This document shows positions 55,851 through 64,000 of a stretch of 64,000 bases of DNA, piece after piece. The position numbers and the translations under genes were made by a program. The notes below the pieces were generated by a model. It did no database searches. It saw only the letters and a program-made list of their open reading frames with translations, and was not told the origin of the DNA. The stretch spans positions 172,303 through 236,302 of the forward strand of contig NZ_JBHTJT010000012.1 in assembly GCF_042676185.1 (NCBI RefSeq), given 5' to 3'. Every line of letters begins with the position of its first letter. Position 1 is the stretch's first letter. This DNA comes from Tropicimonas aquimaris. GTDB taxonomy: Bacteria; Pseudomonadota; Alphaproteobacteria; Rhodobacterales; Rhodobacteraceae.

Positions 55851-58163
55851 ATGCCCGCTCCCGCACTCTGGAAGAGCGAATTCCAGGTCAACTCTGGCAC
55901 CGCCGCGACAGGCACCCAGTCCGATCCCCATGTGATCGGGTTGGCCAATGGCAATTTTCTCGTGGCCTGGACGGAATCCTCCAGCGGGATCGTCGCCACC
56001 GAGGCGGGCAGCGACATCGTGGGCAGGATCCATGACGCCCAGGGCAACGCGGTGACACAATCGTTCCGGCTCAACCAGAGCAGCACCGGTTATGGCGAGG
56101 AAGATTTCGACATCGCCGCCACCAGCGACGGCGGGTTCATGATGGTCTATGTCGTGAATGATGGCAGCACCGACACGGTGGTTTGGGAGCGTTTCGATGC
56201 CGAAGCAAGCCTGACTGCTTCCGCGACGATCGTGACGGAAAGCGACAGCGACACGGCGTTTCTGAATCCGCAGATCAGCGTCGATACCACCGATGACAGC
56301 TCCTACGTCACCTTCACCGACTACGAGAGCCCGAACTATGACATCAGCGGCGTTCGGCTGGATGCCTCGGGTGCCATCGTGACAGCCGAGTTCGAGGCAG
56401 GACGCAAGGACGGAGAGAAGGATTTTGACGGCGACGCCGCGGTTCTCGCCAATGGCAACCTCGTCTCGGTATTCGAGGAAGCGGATGGAACTCTGATCGG
56501 GGTGGAGTTCCGGATCGTGACCAGCGCCGGAGCGGAGGTCTTCACCGTGCAGCTCGACGATGGCGCGGGAGAGAGACGTCCGGCTTACGATCCCAAGGTT
56601 GCCGCACTGGCGAACGGCAATTTCGTTGCGACCTGGCGGGATGGTGCCACGCCGGGCGACGTGCTGTTCAGCATCTACACTTCTGCCGGAACCGCCGTGG
56701 GAGACCTGCGCCGGGCAGCGGCAGCAACGGATGACGACGAGAACGAGCCGCAGATCGTCGCAACCCCGGATGGCGGGTTCTTCATCCTCTGGGACAACGA
56801 CACCGATAACTCGCTGGAGGCAGCCAAATATGCCGCCGACGGCACTCCGGAGGGGAGCCCTTTTCAGATCAGCTCTGACGGTGATGAGCGTTCGCCGAAT
56901 GTCGGTGTTACCGGAGACGGCCGGCTTCTGGTGACCTGGCTGCGGGATGGCGAGGTCTTCGTGGAGATATGGGATCCGCGCGGCAACAGCATCAATGCCG
57001 CCGCCACCGCTGGCACGGATCGGATCTTTGTCGGCGACGGCGGGGTCATCACCGCCCGCCCGGCCGGAGGGACGGTGACAGGCGATAATGCCGCCGAGAC
57101 CCTGATCGGCAGCGATGCCGCGGATGTATTGCAAGGCAAGGGTGGCGCCGACATGTTGCAAGGGAACGGCGGCTCCGACAACCTTCAAGGCGGCGGAGGC
57201 AACGACAGCTTCACCTGGATGCACGGCGATGGATCCGACAGGATCTTTGGCGGCAACGGCTACGACACGCTCCACGCCGCGCTCCACGCGACCGCCGCCG
57301 ATGCCGTCACAGTCACGGACGAGGGCTCGGGCTTCGACCTGGCCCGCAGCAACCTGGCCCGTTTCACGATCGACGCCGCATCGGTCGAGAGGGTGGTGAT
57401 CGACGCGGGCGCCGGCAACGACACCGTTTCCGGCGCTGGCGCCTCGGTGGCAATGAAGATCGACGGCGGTGCCGGTGCCGACACGATCAGCACCGGTTCG
57501 GCCAAGGACATCGTGTCGGGCGGCGGCGGAGGCGACACCCTCAGCGGCGGTGGCGCGAACGACGTTCTTCTCGGTCAGTCCGGCGCGGACCGCATCTTCG
57601 GCGAGGCGGGAAACGACAGGATCTCCGGCAACAACGGTGCCGACTATCTGGATGGCGGTGACGGCAATGACACGATCCAGGGCGGCGGCGGCGCCGATGC
57701 AATCCTTGGTGGCAGCAGCCATGACACGCTTTCCGGCGGCAACGGAAGCGACGATCTGAATGGCGGGGCGGGCGACGACACGCTGGACGGCGGAGAGGGC
57801 AACGACAGGCTCAGCGGCGGCTCCGGCGGCGATACGCTGACCGGTGGAAACGGAGCCGACGAGTTCGTCCTGGCGCAGACATCGAAGGTCGACGTGATCA
57901 CCGATTTCGAGACCGGCACGGACATGATCCTGCTGGACAGTGCCTATATTGCCGCTATAGACGCCCGTTCGAATGGCCTTCTCGTGCGGAAGCAATTCAC
58001 CTCGGGCAGCGACGCCACCACGGCCGACCATCGCCTGATCTATGCAGACAGCACCGGAAAACTCTTCTACGACGCGGATGGAACGGGGGCGGCAGAACGT
58101 GTGCAGATTGCCCTGCTCGACGCGGGGCTTGGCCTCACGGCGTCGGATTTCGAGATCATCTGA
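55851..58163 (+). CDS. RTX protein with seven propeller-like repeats
   Basis: 770 residues, GGAGGTAAG before the ATG. Residues about 25-380 hold seven units that begin near 25, 85, 139, 191, 246, 299 and 349, each with a PxVxxLxxGxFxVxW-like core, which suggests a seven-bladed beta-propeller. From about 410 come two blocks of GGxGxDxLxG nonapeptides (about 410-452 and 545-690). A short C-terminal domain closes it (ITDFETGTDMILLD). There is no N-terminal signal, as expected for type I secretion through the C-terminus. No ABC/MFP/TolC genes are adjacent. Confidence 0.88.
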   Translation: MPAPALWKSEFQVNSGTAATGTQSDPHVIGLANGNFLVAWTESSSGIVATEAGSDIVGRIHDAQGNAVTQSFRLNQSSTGYGEEDFDIAATSDGGFMMVYVVNDGSTDTVVWERFDAEASLTASATIVTESDSDTAFLNPQISVDTTDDSSYVTFTDYESPNYDISGVRLDASGAIVTAEFEAGRKDGEKDFDGDAAVLANGNLVSVFEEADGTLIGVEFRIVTSAGAEVFTVQLDDGAGERRPAYDPKVAALANGNFVATWRDGATPGDVLFSIYTSAGTAVGDLRRAAAATDDDENEPQIVATPDGGFFILWDNDTDNSLEAAKYAADGTPEGSPFQISSDGDERSPNVGVTGDGRLLVTWLRDGEVFVEIWDPRGNSINAAATAGTDRIFVGDGGVITARPAGGTVTGDNAAETLIGSDAADVLQGKGGADMLQGNGGSDNLQGGGGNDSFTWMHGDGSDRIFGGNGYDTLHAALHATAADAVTVTDEGSGFDLARSNLARFTIDAASVERVVIDAGAGNDTVSGAGASVAMKIDGGAGADTISTGSAKDIVSGGGGGDTLSGGGANDVLLGQSGADRIFGEAGNDRISGNNGADYLDGGDGNDTIQGGGGADAILGGSSHDTLSGGNGSDDLNGGAGDDTLDGGEGNDRLSGGSGGDTLTGGNGADEFVLAQTSKVDVITDFETGTDMILLDSAYIAAIDARSNGLLVRKQFTSGSDATTADHRLIYADSTGKLFYDADGTGAAERVQIALLDAGLGLTASDFEII

Positions 58164-58178
58164 GCTGCGCGACGTGCA

Positions 58179-59489
58179 TCAGCTCGCCGGTTCGGAAGCG
58201 GGCGGGGATACCTTTGCGGCCGCTGTGCTGCCCTTCTCGGAGCGTGCCTTGGCGCGGACGCTGCGGCTGGAGGCGATCTTCTTCTCCGCAGTGAAGCTCT
58301 CGTGCCGGCGCTCGGTCTGCCCGTCCTCGTAGAGGTAGTTGACCATCAGGCCGCAGGATTGCCCCATGCCGTTTTCGCTGGTGTCGGCGCCGGCATGGAC
58401 GTCGTGCACCATCGCGCCATTGCCAAGATGGAACCTCGCAACCGGATCGCGCGGATAGCCATCGGGGCGCCGGGCCTCCAGCAGGTAGCGGGCGGCCATC
58501 GCTTCTGCCTCCACAGCGGTCGCCTTGCCGGCCAGCAGGCGGGTGGCGCGCCGGTCGTCGGGCAGTGTCTTGAGCCAGCGGTTGAGGCCGGGGATCGGCG
58601 ACAGCGTGACGAAGGTGTCGAGCTTCGGCAGGGCCAGCGACAGCTCCTCCACCACCTGCTTGATCAGGAAGTTGCCGAAGGAGACGCCCTTCAACCCCTT
58701 CTGGCAGTTGGAGATGGAGTAGAAGACGGCGGTATTGGCGTCGGAGGGCGATATGACCTCGCGATCCTCCTCCAGCAGCGCCTGGATCGAGCCGGGCACG
58801 CCCCGGGTCAGCGCTACTTCGACAAAGATCAGCGGCTCGTGGGGCATGGTCGGGTGGAAGAAGGCGAAGCAGCGCCGGTCTTCCGGGTGGAGGCGGCGGC
58901 GCAGGTCGTCCCAGTCGTGGATCTCGTGCACCGCCTCGTAGGCCACGATCTTCTCCAGCAGCTTGGCCGAGGTGTTCCAGTCGATCTGCTCGATGCGCAG
59001 GAACCCACGGTTGAACCAGCTCCGCAGCAGGTGAACGAAATCCATGTCGGTGCGCTTCAATTCGGGGTGCTCTTCCAGCATGCCGAGCAGGTCCACCCGC
59101 GCGGCCACCAGTTCAGCGGTGGCGCCGGGCGCCTGGTGCAGACGGCGGAACAGCTCCTGCCGGCCCGGTTCGGCGGCCCGCACGAGGGCTGCGAAGTTCT
59201 CGGTGGTCCGCGCTTCCGCATAGGCCTGCGCAAGGCCTGCGACTTCGGCGGCGTCCACATCGAGCCGCTCGTTGAGGAAGGTGAAGAAGGCGAGCTTCTC
59301 CTCCGGGCTCATGCCGCGATAGCGCCGGAAGATCGCGGAGGCCAGCTTGAGCCCCGAAACCTCACCCGCCGCGGAGAGCAGTGCCAGGCAGAGATCTTCG
59401 ATCGGCCGCCGCTCCATCGCCCCTTCGCTCCATTTGCCGCGACCGTAGAGATTGGTCAGCAGATCTCCGAGAAAGCCTGAACGTGCCAT
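58179..59489 (-). CDS. malonyl-CoA decarboxylase
   Basis: 436 residues of the MCD family. Motifs FHPTMPHEPLIFVEVALT, FYSISNCQKGLKGVSFGNFLIKQV and VARFHLGNGA (with the catalytic His region) are intact. It converts malonyl-CoA to acetyl-CoA. The C-terminal about 35 residues are Ser/Ala/Lys-rich. No malonyl-CoA synthetase or malonate transporter is adjacent, unlike matABC operons of rhizobia. Confidence 0.93.
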   Translation of the reverse strand: MARSGFLGDLLTNLYGRGKWSEGAMERRPIEDLCLALLSAAGEVSGLKLASAIFRRYRGMSPEEKLAFFTFLNERLDVDAAEVAGLAQAYAEARTTENFAALVRAAEPGRQELFRRLHQAPGATAELVAARVDLLGMLEEHPELKRTDMDFVHLLRSWFNRGFLRIEQIDWNTSAKLLEKIVAYEAVHEIHDWDDLRRRLHPEDRRCFAFFHPTMPHEPLIFVEVALTRGVPGSIQALLEEDREVISPSDANTAVFYSISNCQKGLKGVSFGNFLIKQVVEELSLALPKLDTFVTLSPIPGLNRWLKTLPDDRRATRLLAGKATAVEAEAMAARYLLEARRPDGYPRDPVARFHLGNGAMVHDVHAGADTSENGMGQSCGLMVNYLYEDGQTERRHESFTAEKKIASSRSVRAKARSEKGSTAAAKVSPPASEPAS

Positions 59490-59621
59490 GAAACCTCTCC
59501 TGCAGCGGGCGGCAATGATCGCCCTGGGAGAAGTCTAGCGCAGCCATCGGCTTGCTTCATCCGCCAACCCGGCATGAGGGGCATGCGCCAGAGTGGATGC
59601 GCAAGCGGCAGGCGCTTCCGA

Positions 59622-60083
59622 TCACAAAGGCAGCGGACGCTGCTCGGCAATCGCTTCCATGGCGAAATAGGAGGTGACCGAATCGAGTTCGACCCGCGAG
59701 ATCAACCGCTGGTAGACGGCGTCGTAGCTGTCCATGGATTCGGTGACCACCTTGAGCAGGTAGTCGTAGTCGCCGCCGATGCGGAAGAAATCCACGACCT
59801 CAGGGATCGTCTGGACGTGCCGGCGGAAATCCTCCAGCCACTGGGCCGAATGGTGGCGCGTACGCAGCATGACAAAGACGACCAGCCCGAGCCCCAACTT
59901 GCGGCGGTCCAGCCGCGCCGTGCTGCCCTTGAGAATGCCCCGCTCGTTCAACGCCTTGAGCCGGCGCCAGCAGGCGTTCTGGGACATGCCGACGGTGTCC
60001 GCGAGCTCGCGCTGGGAGATCGAGGAGTCGCGTTGCAGGGCACGAAGGACGGCGCGATCGATTTGATCGATATTATCTGACAT
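59622..60083 (-). CDS. Lrp/AsnC-family transcriptional regulator
   Basis: 153 residues from the ATG at 60083; upstream in-frame starts lie inside the divergent gene. HTH (about 8-55) with QRELADTVGMSQNACWRRLKAL, then RAM ligand domain (about 65-145). Its start codon lies inside a palindrome shared with the divergent aminotransferase gene, so it probably autoregulates and controls that gene. Confidence 0.93.
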   Translation of the reverse strand: MSDNIDQIDRAVLRALQRDSSISQRELADTVGMSQNACWRRLKALNERGILKGSTARLDRRKLGLGLVVFVMLRTRHHSAQWLEDFRRHVQTIPEVVDFFRIGGDYDYLLKVVTESMDSYDAVYQRLISRVELDSVTSYFAMEAIAEQRPLPL

Positions 60084-60107
60084 TATTGGATCATATGACC
60101 CAACAAT
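60082..60107. promoter_or_regulatory. 26-bp palindrome, likely Lrp/AsnC operator
   Basis: The 13-bp halves 60082-60094 and 60095-60107 are reverse complements with two mismatches; the inner 18 bp (TTGGATCAT/ATGACCCAA) have one. It spans the regulator start codon and lies about 80 bp from the aminotransferase start. Lrp-type proteins bind such dyads. Confidence 0.7.
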
Positions 60108-60185
60108 TTCGGAAACAACCCCGAAACAGGTTGGGAAATCGCACGATCTCCGGGGCAAGCTTCCACAAAATACCGGAGACACCCG

Positions 60186-61619
60186 ATGCAACCCGTGCCC
60201 ACCCCGCTCGACCAGTTCAAGAACGCCCTTCAGGGCGACGACGTCATTGCCCGGCTTCGAGCCGGCCTGATCGGGGAGGGGGCGGAGATCCCTGGGCTCG
60301 ATGGACCGGTGCGGCTGGTCTATGCAGACTATGTTGCCTCCGGCCGAGCGCTGCGGCAGGTGGAGGATTTCATCGCCACCCATGTGCTGCCCTATTACGC
60401 GAATACGCACACCGAGGCGTCCTGGTGCGGTGGCTACATGACCCGTCTGCGCAAGCAGGCGCGCGCCGAGATTGCCCGCCTGACGGGGGCCGGCGACGCG
60501 TGCGCAGTGATCTTCGCCGGCAGCGGTGCGACGGCGGGGCTGAACCGGCTGGTGACCCTGCTCGGGATCGACGAGGCCCGGTCGCCTGTCGTCCTCGTCG
60601 GCCCTTACGAGCACCATTCGAACATCCTGCCCTGGCGAGAGAGCCGGGCGACGGTGATCGAGATCCCCGAAGCCGATGGCGGCGGCCCGGACATGGCGGC
60701 GCTCGAAGCCGCACTTCGCGCCCACCAGGGGGCGGACCTGCTGATCGGGAGCTTCTCCGCGGCCTCCAACGTCACCGGGATCGTCACCGATCACGCCGCG
60801 GTTACCCGGCTGCTCAAGCGGTACGGGGCGCTGTCAGTCTGGGACTATGCCGGCGGCGGCCCTTATCTCGACATGGACATGGGGCAGGGAGACGAGGCAA
60901 AGGACGCCATCGTCCTCTCGCCGCACAAGTTCCCCGGCGGGCCGGGCGCGTCCGGACTGCTGGTGCTGCGCAAGTCGGCGGTGCATCGGGACAGGCCCTG
61001 TCTGCCGGGCGGCGGCACAGTCAGCTTCGTCTCTCCCTGGACGCAGGATTATGCCTCCGACCTCGCCACGCGCGAGGAAGCGGGCACACCCAACGTCATC
61101 GGCGACATCCGCGCCGCGCTGGCCCTGCTGGTCAAGGAGGCGATCGGGCAAGAAGCGCTCGACGACCGCGAGGCGGAGCTGAACGCGCTGGCGCTGGCCG
61201 CCTGGCGCGATCACCCGCAGCTGACGCTGCTCGGTTGCGACAGGCCACAGCGCTTGCCGATCTTCTCGATGCTCGTACGGGACCGCGATGGCCAGCCGGT
61301 GCACCAGCAGCTCTTCACCCGGATGCTGTCGGATCTCTACGGCATCCAGACCCGCGGTGGCTGTGCCTGCGCTGGCCCTTACGCGCACCGGCTACTGCAG
61401 ATCGACCGGCGAGCGTCCGAGCGGCTGCGTGCACAGCTTGCGCAGGGGATGGAGCTGGAGAAACCGGGCTGGGTGCGGCTGAACTTCACCGCGCTGATGA
61501 GCGACGAGACGGCGCGCTACATCATAGACTCGGTGCTCGATCTGCTCGCTCGCCTCGACGAGGTGATGCCGCGTTACACCTGCGATCCCGCCACCGCCCG
61601 GTTCCGCGCGGTGGCTTGA
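60186..61619 (+). CDS. class V aminotransferase, cysteine-desulfurase-like
   Basis: 477 residues with GGAGAC before the ATG. The fold type I core shows NTHTEASWCGGYMTRLRK, YEHHSNILPWR (His that stacks on PLP), WDYAGGGPYL and SPHKFPGGPGASG, where the Lys binds PLP. The SufS-like cysteine loop reads RGGCACAGPYAH. It is probably a desulfurase or a lyase acting on a small amino acid; the divergent Lrp regulator suggests amino-acid induction. The substrate is unknown. Confidence 0.87.
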   Translation: MQPVPTPLDQFKNALQGDDVIARLRAGLIGEGAEIPGLDGPVRLVYADYVASGRALRQVEDFIATHVLPYYANTHTEASWCGGYMTRLRKQARAEIARLTGAGDACAVIFAGSGATAGLNRLVTLLGIDEARSPVVLVGPYEHHSNILPWRESRATVIEIPEADGGGPDMAALEAALRAHQGADLLIGSFSAASNVTGIVTDHAAVTRLLKRYGALSVWDYAGGGPYLDMDMGQGDEAKDAIVLSPHKFPGGPGASGLLVLRKSAVHRDRPCLPGGGTVSFVSPWTQDYASDLATREEAGTPNVIGDIRAALALLVKEAIGQEALDDREAELNALALAAWRDHPQLTLLGCDRPQRLPIFSMLVRDRDGQPVHQQLFTRMLSDLYGIQTRGGCACAGPYAHRLLQIDRRASERLRAQLAQGMELEKPGWVRLNFTALMSDETARYIIDSVLDLLARLDEVMPRYTCDPATARFRAVA

Positions 61620-61637
61620 TCCGGCAGCGGGTGGCCG

Positions 61638-64000
61638 TCAGAGGATGTCGGCCACCTGCACCACCTGGTCCGCGAACTTCAGCCTGTCGATGTCGTAGAG
61701 CAGGTCGCGGCCCTCGTAATAGGAATCCAGCCCGCCATTGTAGCTGTCCGTCACCACGATCCGCTGCTCGTTCGAGCCGCGGCTGCTGTTGTAATAGGTC
61801 TCGGCGGTGATCAGGTAATCGGCATAGTTCCCGTCGAAGACGGCGGTGTCCTTTTCCGATTTCAGGCCGCCCGAGCCCCAGCTGTTGCCGAAGATCGCGT
61901 CGTCGCCGAGGCCGCCGTGCAGCATGTCGTTGCCCTCGCCCCCCTTTATCTCGTCGCGACCCAGCCCGCCAAACACGATGTCCTCGCCCTTGCCGGCATC
62001 GATGTAATCGTCCCCGTCGCCGCCGAACACGATGTCGTCGCCCGCTCCGGCATAAAGCCGGTCGTTGCCGTCGCCGCCGTCGACGAAATCGTCGTGGGAA
62101 TCGGCATAGACGACGTCGTCGCCCCTCGCAGCGATGAAGATCTCGGAGGCAGAGGACCCCCGCAGTTCCTCGTCCTTGGCGTCGCCCAGATGCACGTCCT
62201 CGGGGCGCACGATCAGGTCATCGAACTCGAGGAACCGGACCTTGCCGTAGACCGTCTCGGTCTCTCCGCCCTTCTTGATTTCCAGCCAGCCCTTGTCGTC
62301 GGTGCTGAACCGGAAGTCCTCGACCGACCCGGCGAAACTCCGGAGTCCCTCGGCGATCGGACCGCCGTAGAGCGCCTTGGAGGTCAGCTGCCGATCGTAG
62401 ATCGCGAAATCCTCGATCGTGCCGTTGAAGCTGCTGTGCACCCTGTCGGTCGTTCCCGGCGTGTTGCTCGCGCCGCTTGCGCCGACGATCAACGCCTCCG
62501 TGTTGGTGTTCAGTTTCTGGGTGATCTCCGCGTCATAGGCGACCTTCACCCCGTCGACAAAAAGCGTCAGGCCCTGGCTACCGAAGCGGACCGCAAGGTC
62601 GTAACTGCTGTCGGCCTCGACGATGTCCTTCGCCACCATCCAGTGGGAGGAACTCTTCGTCTGCAGGCGCACCACGATGTCGCCGTCGTCCTCGACATAG
62701 GTGGTCAGGTGCCCGCCCTTGCCGTAATCCGACGCGTCCTTGGAGAAGAGCGTGCCGTAGGACAGGGTCTCGCCGGTGGTGAAGCTGAGCGCGACGGTCC
62801 CCGACTTGAGCTCCAGAGTGTCGGAATGGTCGAAGATCAGAGCGTTCCTGGAGTCCCCGTCGAATACCTGCTCGGTCGGGATCGCGAAAACGGCCTCGAT
62901 CCCGTTGGCGGCCTTGCTACCCGCGGGGACCGGCAGCTCGCTCGGCGCCTTGATCTTTCCGCGGTCCTTTGCGGTCTGGGTCGGTCTGACGGCTTCGGCG
63001 ATGTCTGCGGTGGTTGCGACGATGCCGTAGGCGGGGGNNNNNNNNNNNNNNNNNNNNNNNNNNNNNNNNNNNNNNNNNNNNNCCTGGTCGGAGTAGAGCC
63101 GGATCACCGAGCGGTCCATCACCCCGTCGCCGTTCGCGTCGGAATAGGAGATCGACCAGATCTTGGTGGTGTGGCCCTCGATCACCAGCCGGTCTCCCTC
63201 GGCGCGGCTGTAGTCCATCACCACGTCGTTGCCGAGGTGGTCGACCCAGTGGTCGTGGAGCTTGTCGTTCTCGCCCGCGACGCCGTGCCAGTTGATCGTA
63301 CCGTCGTCGTTGGTGTGCTTCTCGATGTAGCGTTTCTTGGCGTTGATCAGGGTCTGGAAATAGAAGATGTCGGCGCCCTCGCCGCCGGTCATGGCGTCGT
63401 CGCCGTTGATCGGCTGGTTGGGATAGAGCTTGCCGTCGGTCAGCTCCTNNNNNNNNNNNNNNNNNNNNNNNNNNNNNNNNNNNNNNNNNNNNNNNNNNNN
63501 NNNNNNNNNNNNNNNNNNNNNNNNNNCGATCAGCCGGTCCTCGCCGTGGCCGCCGTCAAGGATGTCGTCGCCGCCGGAGCCGCGCAGAATGTCGTTGCCG
63601 TAACCGCCCTGCAGCACGTCGTCGCCGGCCTTGCCATCGAGCGTGTCATTGCCCTTGTTGCCGTCGAGCCCGTCGTTCTTGTCGCTGCCGTTCATCGTGT
63701 TGGCGCCGGTGCCGCCACGCTTCATGTCGAGCGGGCGCATCAGGTGGCCGTGCTCGGTGACGCCATACTCGCCCGCGATCTCCTTGAAGGTGTCGGAGGC
63801 GTGGTGCATCTGCTCGAAGCCCGGCATCAGGTCGGCCATCTTCTGGGCCATGCGGGCGGACATGCCGAGCGCGGGGTCGACGGCCTCGGCGAGGGTTGCC
63901 ATGTCGGTCTCGCCGAGCTGGCGGCTGTAGATCTGCACGTCGCCGATGGTGCCCTTGAACAGGCTGTGGGCATCGTCCCTCGGATCGGAGCGCCAGGAGC
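61638..64000 (-). CDS. LamG/RTX protein, N-terminal side cut by the window
   Basis: At least 786 codons, open to the right edge. The GTG at 63936-63938 is an internal Val: upstream bases still encode a LamG end (KGTIGDVQIYSRQLGE). In protein order: LamG end, helical stretch (about 30-75), RTX nonapeptides (about 95-155), a gap, an insert with VIEGHTTKIWSISYSDANGD, a gap, a second LamG-type jellyroll (about 370-560, FNGTIEDFAIYDRQL), and more RTX (about 625-690). It ends with a short D-rich tail. Probably a large secreted protein that binds glycans. Both N runs are multiples of three, so the frame survives. Confidence 0.85.
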   Translation of the reverse strand, partial: SWRSDPRDDAHSLFKGTIGDVQIYSRQLGETDMATLAEAVDPALGMSARMAQKMADLMPGFEQMHHASDTFKEIAGEYGVTEHGHLMRPLDMKRGGTGANTMNGSDKNDGLDGNKGNDTLDGKAGDDVLQGGYGNDILRGSGGDDILDGGHGEDRLIXXXXXXXXXXXXXXXXXXXXXXXXXXXELTDGKLYPNQPINGDDAMTGGEGADIFYFQTLINAKKRYIEKHTNDDGTINWHGVAGENDKLHDHWVDHLGNDVVMDYSRAEGDRLVIEGHTTKIWSISYSDANGDGVMDRSVIRLYSDQXXXXXXXXXXXXXXXXPAYGIVATTADIAEAVRPTQTAKDRGKIKAPSELPVPAGSKAANGIEAVFAIPTEQVFDGDSRNALIFDHSDTLELKSGTVALSFTTGETLSYGTLFSKDASDYGKGGHLTTYVEDDGDIVVRLQTKSSSHWMVAKDIVEADSSYDLAVRFGSQGLTLFVDGVKVAYDAEITQKLNTNTEALIVGASGASNTPGTTDRVHSSFNGTIEDFAIYDRQLTSKALYGGPIAEGLRSFAGSVEDFRFSTDDKGWLEIKKGGETETVYGKVRFLEFDDLIVRPEDVHLGDAKDEELRGSSASEIFIAARGDDVVYADSHDDFVDGGDGNDRLYAGAGDDIVFGGDGDDYIDAGKGEDIVFGGLGRDEIKGGEGNDMLHGGLGDDAIFGNSWGSGGLKSEKDTAVFDGNYADYLITAETYYNSSRGSNEQRIVVTDSYNGGLDSYYEGRDLLYDIDRLKFADQVVQVADIL
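63038..63082. other. run of 45 N
   Basis: Unresolved bases inside the LamG/RTX gene, between the SYSDANGD insert and the second LamG domain. Length is 15 codons. Confidence 0.99.
63449..63526. other. run of 78 N
   Basis: Unresolved bases inside the LamG/RTX gene, between the first RTX block and the next insert. Length is 26 codons. Confidence 0.99.

Noticed and set aside
57100..57900. Repeats that could look like a CRISPR array or tandem DNA repeat
   Set aside because: They are RTX nonapeptide codons; spacing and sequence vary and the frame is open throughout.

Overview
The window is a chromosomal segment of a GC-rich alphaproteobacterium, most likely a marine or host-associated member of the Rhodobacterales (Roseobacter group). 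This is inferred from four things: a Rhodobacter-type tad pilus locus; the cytochrome oxidase order coxB-ctaB-small ORF-ctaG-coxC-surf1; genes ending close to or overlapping the next start; and short intergenic elements containing TATTT and CCAAGAAGAAG that I know as common in this order. No tRNA, rRNA, CRISPR array, insertion sequence, integrase or phage gene was seen. The window opens inside an exported-protein gene and closes inside a large LamG/RTX gene that carries two runs of N.

Region 1 (1-3.8 kb): the start of an exported protein, a D-2-hydroxyacid dehydrogenase with an unusual active-site residue, and a ligase-associated Lhr-type helicase. Region 2 (3.9-19.9 kb): a minus-strand tad/cpa locus for Flp-type pili. 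In transcription order it has three Flp pilins, a fourth small pilin-like protein, CpaB, the secretin CpaC, a small CpaD-like lipoprotein, TadZ/CpaE, the TadA ATPase, TadB, TadC, two TPR lipoproteins and the prepilin peptidase. It is bordered by an AAA ATPase, a plus-strand polytopic membrane protein that may be a GT-C glycosyltransferase, and a divergent lytic transglycosylase. Two flp genes are identical over 195 bp, yet each flp has its own leader and hairpin. TadE, TadF and TadG are not in the window.

Region 3 (19.9-31.9 kb): a three-gene cassette resembling arabinose-lipid (DprE1/DprE2) chemistry plus a UPF0104 membrane protein; scoAB, with a hairpin that could hide the scoA Shine-Dalgarno; a MocR regulator divergent from a DUF1127 gene; then topA, dprA and tldD. 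Region 4 (32-40.4 kb): the aa3 oxidase assembly operon (coxB, ctaB, small ORF, ctaG, coxC, surf1), then thrC, an M16 peptidase, a GNAT acetyltransferase and apt. Region 5 (40.5-51.6 kb): a GlcD-type flavin dehydrogenase, an exported MBL-fold protein, an SLC13/RCK transporter, yebC, a small membrane protein, waaA, a YihY/BrkB protein, gpsA and ackA.

Region 6 (51.7-64 kb) is the most accessory-looking part. It holds a DUF3604 protein facing a HupE/UreJ plus parvulin pair, an RTX protein with seven propeller-like repeats, malonyl-CoA decarboxylase, an Lrp/AsnC regulator divergent from a class V aminotransferase across a 26-bp palindrome, and the truncated LamG/RTX giant. The best candidates for new biology are the DprE-like cassette, the DUF3604/HupE/PpiC neighbourhood, and the pilin features of the tad locus (Asp-Trp in place of Glu-Tyr, identical flp copies, a linked GT-C-like protein). 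Most start codons were chosen by ribosome-binding site and family length, so some could be off by a few codons.
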